Under the pieces are notes generated by a model. The model ran no database searches, had not been told where the DNA came from, and saw only the letters and a list, made by a program, of their open reading frames with translations. A stretch of DNA of 10,126 nt. Origin: a bacterium. GTDB taxonomy: Bacteria > Patescibacteriota > Minisyncoccia > Minisyncoccales > DG-74-3. Positions 1-5,177 of this stretch are shown piece by piece (the stretch's first letter is position 1; each line of letters opens with the position of its first letter). The translations under genes were made by a program, and so were the position numbers. The stretch covers positions 1 through 10,126 of the forward strand of contig JAGHBK010000015.1 in the NCBI GenBank assembly GCA_021161025.1, read 5' to 3'.

Positions 1-11
1 CAAATAAGTGA

Positions 12-133
12 GGCAACTTTCTCAAAGGACATCCGCAGCGAGCGACCATGGTGTCGCCTTTTGGCGACGAGCGAGCGAGGACTAAGCAGAATTACTCGGT
101 GGGGAATTCTGCGGTCCTTTGAGAAAGGTTGCC
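12..133. repeat. GC-rich inverted-repeat element with two inner hairpins
   Basis: The stretch downstream of rpsM is bounded by a long imperfect inverted repeat: 12-30 pairs with 114-133, 19 pairs with a single bulged base. Inside are two perfect hairpins, 53-58/63-68 with a TTTT loop, and 86-93/105-112. A competing pairing also exists (33-38 with 109-114). The interior carries GAGCGA-type repeats and is much richer in G+C than the surroundings. The fold is seen directly. Whether it is a MITE-like element, a structured RNA or an mRNA 3' structure cannot be decided here. There is no U-tract after the outer stem on either strand, so it is not a standard terminator. The remainder up to 193 is AT-rich with TACGAAT-like words and no gene. 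Confidence 0.6.
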
Positions 134-193
134 GAACGTTTTAATCTTTTACCAATTACGAATTTTTATAATATACGAATAAGAAAGGGTTAA

Positions 194-583
194 TTATTTG
201 GGGGCTGGTGGTGGTTTTCTCCCACTTCCTACTGTTTTTCTTACATTTCCTCTAACGGTACGAGAATTTGTCCTTGTAGTTTGCCCTCTTACCGGAAGAC
301 CCTTTGCGTGTCTTATCCCTCGCCAACAACCTATATCTTTTAACCTCTTTATATTCATTATTATATCTCTTTTTAAACTACCTTCAATTTTGTAATTTCT
401 TTCAATGATTTCCTTAAGTTTATTAATTTCTTCAGGTGTTAAATCAGCAGCCTTTCGAGAAGGATCAATACCTGTTTGAATTAAGATTTTTTTACTCAAA
501 GAACGACCTATTCCGAAAATATAGGTCAAAGCTATTTCTATTTGCTTTTGTTCAGGAATATTAACTCCTGCAATTCTTGGCAT
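194..583 (-). CDS. rpsM: 30S ribosomal protein S13
   Basis: Small-subunit protein of the 30S head that contacts 16S rRNA, the P-site tRNA and the inter-subunit bridge region. The 129-residue product has the family start MPRIAGVNIP, the segment YIFGIGRSLSKKIL (21-34), and the basic tail with RGIRHAKGLPVRGQTTRTNSRT (88-109). The C-terminus ends in a basic, proline-rich GSGRKPPPAPK tail, as expected for the tRNA-contacting extension; it is slightly longer than the 118 residues of E. coli. ATG at 583 matches the family N-terminus exactly. It follows rpmJ after 132 nt filled with heptamer repeats. The next usual gene, rpsK, is not visible before the window ends. Confidence 0.97.
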   Translation of the reverse strand: MPRIAGVNIPEQKQIEIALTYIFGIGRSLSKKILIQTGIDPSRKAADLTPEEINKLKEIIERNYKIEGSLKRDIIMNIKRLKDIGCWRGIRHAKGLPVRGQTTRTNSRTVRGNVRKTVGSGRKPPPAPK

Positions 584-585
584 GT

Positions 586-603
586 TCCTTCGCCCTTACG
601 GGC
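586..603 (-). promoter_or_regulatory. rpsM leader: GNRA hairpin abutting a close Shine-Dalgarno
   Basis: On the minus strand a GCCC-GTAA-GGGC hairpin (592-603), whose loop fits the GNRA tetraloop pattern, is followed at once by an AAGGA Shine-Dalgarno-like sequence (586-590). Only two bases separate AAGGA from the rpsM ATG, much closer than usual. This is one of only two leaders in the window with a recognisable anti-16S match. The structure is seen; an effect on S13 synthesis is inference. Confidence 0.45.
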
Positions 604-712
604 TCAGTCAATCTCAAAACTCAAAACTTAAATGTCAAAACTAATAAATAAAGTAAAAAGATTTAAGATTTAAGATATGGATTTGAGATTTGACATTTGA
701 GATTTAAGATTT
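603..712. repeat. Heptamer repeat arrays in inverted orientation (rpmJ-rpsM gap)
   Basis: The gap between rpmJ and rpsM consists largely of degenerate 7-mers. The left half reads TCAAAAC/CTTAAAT-like and the right half GATTTAA/GATTTGA-like, so the halves are roughly reverse complements. A perfect 10-bp core pairs 630-639 with 689-698, and flanking units pair imperfectly. No gene is seen here apart from the adjoining ones. Confidence 0.65.
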
Positions 713-715
713 TTA

Positions 716-832
716 TTATCCTTGTCTTTGTTTATGTTTTGGATTTTTCTTACAAATAACATAGACTCGTCCTTTTCTTCGGACGATTTTACAGTTTTTA
801 CAAATCTTTTTTACCGATGGTCTTACTTTCAT
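716..832 (-). CDS. rpmJ: 50S ribosomal protein L36
   Basis: A 38-residue protein running from [11 protein letters not shown] to KHKQRQG, closely matching bacterial L36 along its whole length. The zinc-ribbon ligands are intact: Cys11, Cys14, Cys27 and His33, at the same spacing as E. coli L36, so this is the C+ (zinc-binding) form. It is a late-assembling 50S protein that binds 23S rRNA. ATG at 832 is fixed by the family start. It lies between infA and rpsM, the standard order. Its leader is unusual: a strong GAGGTGAT site lies about 44 nt upstream, separated from the ATG by TTCGTA-type repeats. Confidence 0.97.
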   Translation of the reverse strand: MKVRPSVKKICKNCKIVRRKGRVYVICKKNPKHKQRQG

Positions 833-838
833 AAATTA

Positions 839-931
839 GCTACGAAATACGAAATTTTTACGAATATACGAAATTATCACCTCAAACTAAAATTCATTTT
901 CGTACTTTCGTAGGTCTTTCGTATTTCGTAG
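839..931. repeat. Paired inverted TTCGTA-type arrays forming a long hairpin (infA-rpmJ gap)
   Basis: A perfect 15-bp inverted repeat pairs 840-854 with 917-931. A second segment, 859-873 with 898-912, pairs at 13 of 15 positions. Both arms are built from TACGAAA/TACGAAT units. The unpaired apical part (874-897) contains the rpmJ Shine-Dalgarno site. Together they can fold into one hairpin occupying most of the 104-nt gap. Confidence 0.75.
876..883 (-). promoter_or_regulatory. Displaced Shine-Dalgarno site of rpmJ
   Basis: The minus strand reads GAGGTGAT, an 8-nt match to the complement of the usual 16S rRNA 3' tail. The next start codon in a sensible gene is rpmJ at 832, 43 nt further on, far outside normal spacing. 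The six bases AAATTA (plus strand) occur at both 833-838 and 871-876. Removing one copy with the intervening 32 nt would place GAGGTGA exactly 6 nt before the rpmJ ATG. Confidence 0.6.
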
Positions 932-936
932 AAATT

Positions 937-1152
937 TCATTTTCCCCTATAAACTATCCTCCCCCTTTTATCATCATAGGGGGTCATTTCTACGGTTACC
1001 CTATCTCCAGGTAAAACCTTTATTCTATAAATTCTCATCTTTCCAGATAAATGAGCTAAAATCTCCCTTCCATCATCTAACTTCACTTTAAAAGTAGCAT
1101 TCGGTAAGGCTTCCAAAACCGTACCTTTTTCTTTAGAAACTCCTTTTTTCAT
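937..1152 (-). CDS. infA: Translation initiation factor IF-1
   Basis: A single OB-fold (S1-like) factor that occupies the 30S A site during initiation alongside IF-2 and IF-3. At 71 residues it is the normal size. Diagnostic segments are [19 protein letters not shown] (10-28), HLSGKMR (34-40) and [23 protein letters not shown] (47-69). ATG at 1152 gives the expected short N-terminus. It has no recognisable Shine-Dalgarno; the 33 nt before it hold only a small GTTAA/TTAAC hairpin. Normally infA directly follows map, but here six other genes intervene, so its transcription probably comes from the promoter at about 2491 by read-through from the upstream gene. Stop codon is TGA. Confidence 0.97.
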   Translation of the reverse strand: MKKGVSKEKGTVLEALPNATFKVKLDDGREILAHLSGKMRIYRIKVLPGDRVTVEMTPYDDKRGRIVYRGK

Positions 1153-1185
1153 TAGTAGTGTTAAAGCTTAACAAAAAAGTCATTT

Positions 1186-2484
1186 TTAGTCAACCCCTTC
1201 AGGTATTTTAAGCCGAATATATATTTTGCTTTCGTCTTGAGGAACCTTTTTTACCCAAAACGGCCAAAATGAAACTGAACTTTTATTGACCTCAGGCCGA
1301 GACTCTAAAAACATTTTAGTCTCGTTTAGAGTTTTCCCTTTCAAAACCCTTTTAGTAGTTAGAGTATCGATATCAGAATAAACTATAGCTTTTATTACTA
1401 AAGAAAGGGTAGCTTTTCCATTTTCGAAATCAACATTTTTTGCAAAATAATTAATTTTCAAGCTTTCTTGATAAAGTTTTTGATCAGTCGGAATTTGAAA
1501 AGAAATATACTGTTTAACAAAATTTTGGATATCTTCCTTTTTAAAAGCTATGGCTTTTTTATGGGCTTTCACTTTAAATGTAAAACTGTCTACTTTCTCC
1601 CCAGCATTGGCTGAAGAGGAAGTCTCAATTATCTCAATTTTTTGGAGTGACTCTAAAGCTGTAAATTCAGGAGGAATTTCTTCTTGTAATGCTAAATTAC
1701 ACTCTGTAGTAGCTTTCTCTATGAGTTTTTCTCTAGCATTAGATAAATCTTCCTCAGTCACTACCTGAACTTCCCTTTTTACGCCTCCTGTCATAGGTTG
1801 AAAGGATTTCCCATAAAAATAAGTATATCTTGGAGTGCCAGCAAAACCAGGAATAGAGAAAGTGGTAGGTTCAATATTATATTCTTCCCCTGGTTTATCT
1901 GCCCTTACTTTAATATCTAAAAACCCAGGTACAAACTTTCCTCCCTCATAATGACCACCTGGAATAGTTACTCTTTCTATAGATCGAAAAAGCTTCCCAT
2001 CCGCTGAAACAAATCTGGTGGTAGCTACTAAAACTTGAGGTGAGGTAGAATATGCGTTATAGACACGAATTATACCTTCTGCCTTCTTTTCTTCTATCGC
2101 CTTACCAGTTGCCGGAAATTCATCGACTACCTCTTTTTCTAGCTCAAACATTCTTCCAGGAATAACTGCCGAAGCGAAATCAGCAGTGGTTAATTTTGTG
2201 TCAACAGTTAAATTAGTATCAAAACTCTCTATCTCTGAATCTGGCTCTATGATAATTTCTGCTTTTGGTAAAATAAAAATACTAAAGATTCCTGCTAAAA
2301 ACAAAATCGTCAAAAGTAGAAATTGTTTTTTCTTAAACCCCTGAAGAATACCAAAGATATCAAAGGTAGGAAGAGAAGTTTTTGGTATTTTAGAATCTCT
2401 TTTTGGTACAGGGAGAACTTTTTTTTCCTCTTCTTCTTTTTTTACATTCTCAGGAGGTACAATATCAATAATCTTTTTTGTCAT
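1186..2484 (-). CDS. Baseplate J/gp47-like single-pass membrane protein (CPR type)
   Basis: Function unknown. The 432-residue protein has a charged N-terminal segment rich in Lys/Glu (1-53), one strong membrane segment (about 54-72, LLLTILFLAGIFSIFIL), then a long mostly beta-type exterior domain. Regions such as VYNAYSTSPQVLVATTRF (141-158), DKPGEEYNIEPTTFSIPGFAGTP (196-218) and FWPFWVKKVP (406-415) resemble proteins that CPR genomes label baseplate J/gp47 family. I recall this resemblance; I have not computed it. The topology suggests N-in with a large extracytoplasmic domain. No cleavable signal peptide is evident. An extended -10 just before the ATG predicts leaderless expression. The family name comes from phage tail baseplates, but no other phage genes are near, so a tail function is not implied; a surface or envelope role is a guess. 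Confidence 0.65.
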   Translation of the reverse strand: MTKKIIDIVPPENVKKEEEEKKVLPVPKRDSKIPKTSLPTFDIFGILQGFKKKQFLLLTILFLAGIFSIFILPKAEIIIEPDSEIESFDTNLTVDTKLTTADFASAVIPGRMFELEKEVVDEFPATGKAIEEKKAEGIIRVYNAYSTSPQVLVATTRFVSADGKLFRSIERVTIPGGHYEGGKFVPGFLDIKVRADKPGEEYNIEPTTFSIPGFAGTPRYTYFYGKSFQPMTGGVKREVQVVTEEDLSNAREKLIEKATTECNLALQEEIPPEFTALESLQKIEIIETSSSANAGEKVDSFTFKVKAHKKAIAFKKEDIQNFVKQYISFQIPTDQKLYQESLKINYFAKNVDFENGKATLSLVIKAIVYSDIDTLTTKRVLKGKTLNETKMFLESRPEVNKSSVSFWPFWVKKVPQDESKIYIRLKIPEGVD

Positions 2485-2490
2485 ATTTTT

Positions 2491-2499
2491 ATTATAGCA
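2491..2499 (-). promoter_or_regulatory. Extended -10 promoter, predicted leaderless
   Basis: On the minus strand the sequence TGCTATAAT is a perfect extended -10 element. Only six bases (AAAAAT) separate it from the ATG of the baseplate-J-like gene at 2484. Transcription starting about 7 nt after the -10 would begin at or next to the A of that ATG, giving a leaderless mRNA. No good -35 is visible, which is acceptable for an extended -10 promoter. No terminator is obvious downstream before infA, so infA, rpmJ and rpsM may be in the same transcript. Confidence 0.6.
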
Positions 2500-2529
2500 A
2501 AATAGCTCTTAATATGACATTCACTCTTT

Positions 2530-3822
2530 TCACTTCCTTCTGAATTTCCTTTCAGCTCCTACCCGAGAAGCTTCTTGATGTTTTTTGAATTCTTCTTTAA
2601 ACCCCCATTCATCAATAGTAAATCCTTCCTCTTTTGCAATTTCTTTTGTTAATTCTAAAGGAAATCCATAACTCTGATATAGGTTAAAAACTATCTTGCC
2701 AGAAAGACTCTTAATGTTTTGAGCTTTAAGTTTTGAAATTTGTTCTTTCAACTCTTTGAGCCCTATTTTTAATGTTTTATTAAATTTCTCTTCTTCGTTT
2801 TGAATGATAGTTAAAATATCTGTTTCTTTAGATTTCAACTCAGGATAAATATCTTTATAAATTTCTATCACTTTTTGGGCTATTGGAATCAAGAACTTAT
2901 CAGGTAATTCTAAAATTTTCCCATATCTTATTGCTCTTCTTAAAACCCTTCTTACCACATAACCCCTTTCTACATTTGAAGGAAAAACTCCATCTGAAAT
3001 TAAAAAGACAGCTCCCTTTACATGGTCAGCGATGATTCTCTTACTTTTTTTTAAGTTTTGAGTTTTGAACTGTAGATTTGAAATTTGAGATTTGAGATTT
3101 GAATTTAATTCTTCAATGATAGGTAAAAATAAATCTGTCTCAAAAACACTCGGCTTTCCTTGAACAACCATCGCCAATCTCTCTAGTCCCATTCCAGTAT
3201 CTACCCCTTTCTGTTTTAATGGGGTTAATTTCCCATTCTGGTCTTTGTAATATTCATTAAAAACTAAGTTCCAAAGTTCTAATTCCCCTATATGAATTTC
3301 AGTGGTTGGGCCACATGGTCCCTCCAACCCTGTAGGACCCCAAAAATTATCTTCTTTTCCTGCAAAACGCAAATTGCCTTTTTTTTCTGAGAAACCAAGT
3401 TTTTCCCAGATTCTTACCGACTCTTCGTCACGAGGAACATCGGTATCTCCACCAAAAACTGTCACAATCATTTTGGAGCTTGGAATATGAAATACGGAAT
3501 CTAAGAGCTCAAAGGCTAAGTTAATAGCTTTCTCTTTAAAATATCCATCAAAAGAAAAGTTTCCTAACATCTCTAAAAATGTCAAGTGACTCTTATCCCC
3601 TACTTCTTCGATATCAGAAGTTCTAAAACATTTTTGACAAGAACACACATTCTTCCCATATGGAGACTTTTCTCCTAAATAGTATCTTTTGAATTGTTGC
3701 ATTCCAGCAGTTGTAAATAATACCGAGGAGTCAGTTGGAATTAAGGAAGAAGAAGGCACAATATTGTGCCCTTTTTTCTTAAAGAAAAGCAAAAAATTCT
3801 TTCTGAGTTCTTTTGAAGTCAT
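2530..3822 (-). CDS. alaS: Short alanyl-tRNA synthetase lacking editing and C-terminal domains
   Basis: Charges tRNA-Ala with alanine (class II). The 430 residues cover the catalytic core: motif 1 region FFKKKGHNIVPSSSLIP (13-29), motif 2 region from RTSDIEEVGD through FLEMLGNFSFDGYF (67-95), DNFWGPTGLEGPCGPTTEI (158-176) and motif 3 DTGMGLERL (208-217). The helical tRNA-recognition part follows, with DGVFPSNVERGYVVRRVLRRA (277-297). It stops at about the point where typical proteins of about 870 residues enter the editing domain; the HxxxH...CxxxH editing site and C-Ala domain are absent, and neither appears downstream in any frame. E. coli AlaRS fragments of about 461 residues can aminoacylate, so this could be active alone. 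A repeat-encoded linker occupies about residues 240-258. The gene starts 5 nt after the YkuK-like gene, implying co-transcription; no Shine-Dalgarno is visible. Confidence 0.9.
   Translation of the reverse strand: MTSKELRKNFLLFFKKKGHNIVPSSSLIPTDSSVLFTTAGMQQFKRYYLGEKSPYGKNVCSCQKCFRTSDIEEVGDKSHLTFLEMLGNFSFDGYFKEKAINLAFELLDSVFHIPSSKMIVTVFGGDTDVPRDEESVRIWEKLGFSEKKGNLRFAGKEDNFWGPTGLEGPCGPTTEIHIGELELWNLVFNEYYKDQNGKLTPLKQKGVDTGMGLERLAMVVQGKPSVFETDLFLPIIEELNSNLKSQISNLQFKTQNLKKSKRIIADHVKGAVFLISDGVFPSNVERGYVVRRVLRRAIRYGKILELPDKFLIPIAQKVIEIYKDIYPELKSKETDILTIIQNEEEKFNKTLKIGLKELKEQISKLKAQNIKSLSGKIVFNLYQSYGFPLELTKEIAKEEGFTIDEWGFKEEFKKHQEASRVGAERKFRRK
3049..3105 (-). repeat. Heptamer repeat inside the alaS coding sequence
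   Basis: The same GATTTGA-type 7-mers found between genes run in tandem here, in one orientation and without breaking the reading frame. They encode the Asn/Gln/Lys/Ser-rich stretch NSNLKSQISNLQFKTQNLK at residues 240-258, between the conserved DLFLPIIEEL and RIIADHVKG blocks. Other bacterial AlaRS proteins have a variable linker at this place. A shorter similar stretch occurs at about 2718-2744 (QISKLKAQN). Confidence 0.7.
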
Positions 3823-3827
3823 TTTTA

Positions 3828-4340
3828 TTAAGAATATCTATCAGCTACAGTAGAAGCCACATAAGCTTCAGGTTTAATTTTGGGTTCAAATCCATTCCCT
3901 TTGATTAAACCAGTTATTTCTCTAATCATATCTTTGGTAGCACCACTTTCTCCAATATCAGCATGAATGTAACGAAATTGCCATTTAGGTGAAAAGGTAA
4001 CGTTTTTGATGGCTTTCTCGAGTTTTTCTCTAAGAATAAGGGCTAATTCACAAGATAATAAAACCTCTTCTAAAACTCTCTGATGAAAATTATAGAATTT
4101 CTTTTTTGGATATTTAATTTTTTTTAAGAAAAATCTCCCTCCTTCCCCTACTCTTAAAGCTACAACAACGATTGGAAAATGGGGTTCCAAATCTGAAGAT
4201 GAATCACACCCCACAATAATATCATAAAACTTCTCAGGTTTAGCCCTCATATAATCTATAATTTCCTTTACTACATTCTCCTGAGTTAATTTTCCTTTAG
4301 TGGGGTTATAAAAATTTCCTTCTAAAATCTTCTTTTTCAT
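3828..4340 (-). CDS. YkuK/DUF458 family RNase H-like protein
   Basis: A 170-residue protein of the DUF458 (B. subtilis YkuK) family, which has a predicted RNase H-like fold; the activity of the family is not firmly established. Seen here are the N-terminal IIVGCDSSS strand (41-49) with its acidic residue, HADIGESGATKDMIREITG (126-144), and the C-terminal KPEAYVASTVADRYS (156-170) with a late Asp, all placed as in that family. Asp46, Asp128 and Asp167 are candidate metal ligands by analogy to RNase H folds (inference). The frame is open further upstream to a TTG at 4367, but ATG at 4340 (MKKKILEGNF) gives a start closer to the family and is preferred. It sits 38 nt after tpiA and 5 nt before alaS, so probably one transcript with them. 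Confidence 0.75.
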   Translation of the reverse strand: MKKKILEGNFYNPTKGKLTQENVVKEIIDYMRAKPEKFYDIIVGCDSSSDLEPHFPIVVVALRVGEGGRFFLKKIKYPKKKFYNFHQRVLEEVLLSCELALILREKLEKAIKNVTFSPKWQFRYIHADIGESGATKDMIREITGLIKGNGFEPKIKPEAYVASTVADRYS

Positions 4341-4378
4341 ATTTATTATTTTTATCAAAAAAAACAAACGAAATCAAG

Positions 4379-5140
4379 TTAAATCGAAACCATCTTTACT
4401 ATTTCTAAAAATTCTTTCGCCTTTAAGGAGGAACCTCCAATTAATAAACCATTTGTTTTAGCTTCTTTAATATAAGATAAAGCATTTTCGGGGGTAACAC
4501 TTCCTCCATAAAGTATCTTTAATTTTTTAGAAATATTTGGAGAATATCTTTTTCTAAATATTCTTTGTAAAAGTAATTTCTTTTCTAAAACAGAATTTGG
4601 CTCACAGGCAGCACCTGTACCTATAGCCCAAACAGGCTCATAAGCTAAAATTATTTTATCGGCTTCCTTTTCTGGTACCCCTTCTAAAGCTCTGCTTATT
4701 TGAGAATTTAATACCCTTAACCCTTGTTCTTTTCTTTTTTCCATTTCTGTTTCTCCAACACAAAGAATTGGTCTTAATTTTGTAAAAAGCACTGCCCTTA
4801 ATTTCTTATTAATCATTTCGTCTGTTTCTTTCAAAATTTGTCTTCTTTCTGAATGTCCAATTATTACATACTTTACTCCTAAATCCTTGAGCATTAAAGG
4901 TGAAATCTCGCCTGTAAAAGCTCCTTTTTCTTTCCAAAATACATCCTGAGCTCCTAGTTTAATCTTTTCTATTTTCTTTATTTTTTTTTGAAAAAAAGGC
5001 AAATAAACAAAGGGAGGACAAATCACCACCTCCACATTTTTAATATTTTTAATTCCTCTTTTGACCGTATTAAAAAGGAGTTTAGCTCCTTTGGGAGTTT
5101 CAGGATTACATTTCCAGTTAGCTACAATAAGTGATTTCAT
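4379..5140 (-). CDS. tpiA: Triosephosphate isomerase
   Basis: Interconverts dihydroxyacetone phosphate and glyceraldehyde 3-phosphate in cytoplasmic glycolysis. The 253-residue (beta/alpha)8 protein has the full active site: Asn8 and Lys10 in VANWKCN, His96 in VIIGHSERR, the catalytic Glu168 in AYEPVWAIGTG (166-176) with the mobile loop after it, YGGSV (211-215) and the phosphate-binding GG at 235-236. Length is standard. ATG at 5140 matches the family N-terminus. Its 37-nt leader holds TTCGTA-type repeats directly against the start codon and no Shine-Dalgarno. It is flanked by galT and the YkuK-like gene; no other glycolytic gene is in the window. Confidence 0.97.
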   Translation of the reverse strand: MKSLIVANWKCNPETPKGAKLLFNTVKRGIKNIKNVEVVICPPFVYLPFFQKKIKKIEKIKLGAQDVFWKEKGAFTGEISPLMLKDLGVKYVIIGHSERRQILKETDEMINKKLRAVLFTKLRPILCVGETEMEKRKEQGLRVLNSQISRALEGVPEKEADKIILAYEPVWAIGTGAACEPNSVLEKKLLLQRIFRKRYSPNISKKLKILYGGSVTPENALSYIKEAKTNGLLIGGSSLKAKEFLEIVKMVSI

Positions 5141-5177
5141 ATTCGTATATTCGTAATAGATCTGTTATTCATTGAAC

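Noticed and set aside
1..32. Open frame on the minus strand beginning MSFEKVASLI and running off the left edge
   Set aside because: It lies in one arm of the inverted repeat, does not resemble rpsK, rpsD or rpoA starts, and is only ten codons long.
198..395. Plus-strand open frames opposite rpsM and opposite other genes (for example 3302-3490, 6025-6216)
   Set aside because: They mirror well-recognised minus-strand genes and resemble no protein family.
603..712. CRISPR array
   Set aside because: Units are 7-mers without spacers or a conserved repeat of 20-plus bases, and no cas gene is nearby.
2485..2530. Frameshift hiding the rest of AlaRS
   Set aside because: No frame downstream shows editing or C-Ala sequence, and the adjacent stretch is a short promoter region followed by an unrelated gene.
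4341..4367. Upstream TTG start for the YkuK-like gene
   Set aside because: It would add nine residues (encoded by a T-rich stretch) outside the family; the ATG at 4340 is a better start.
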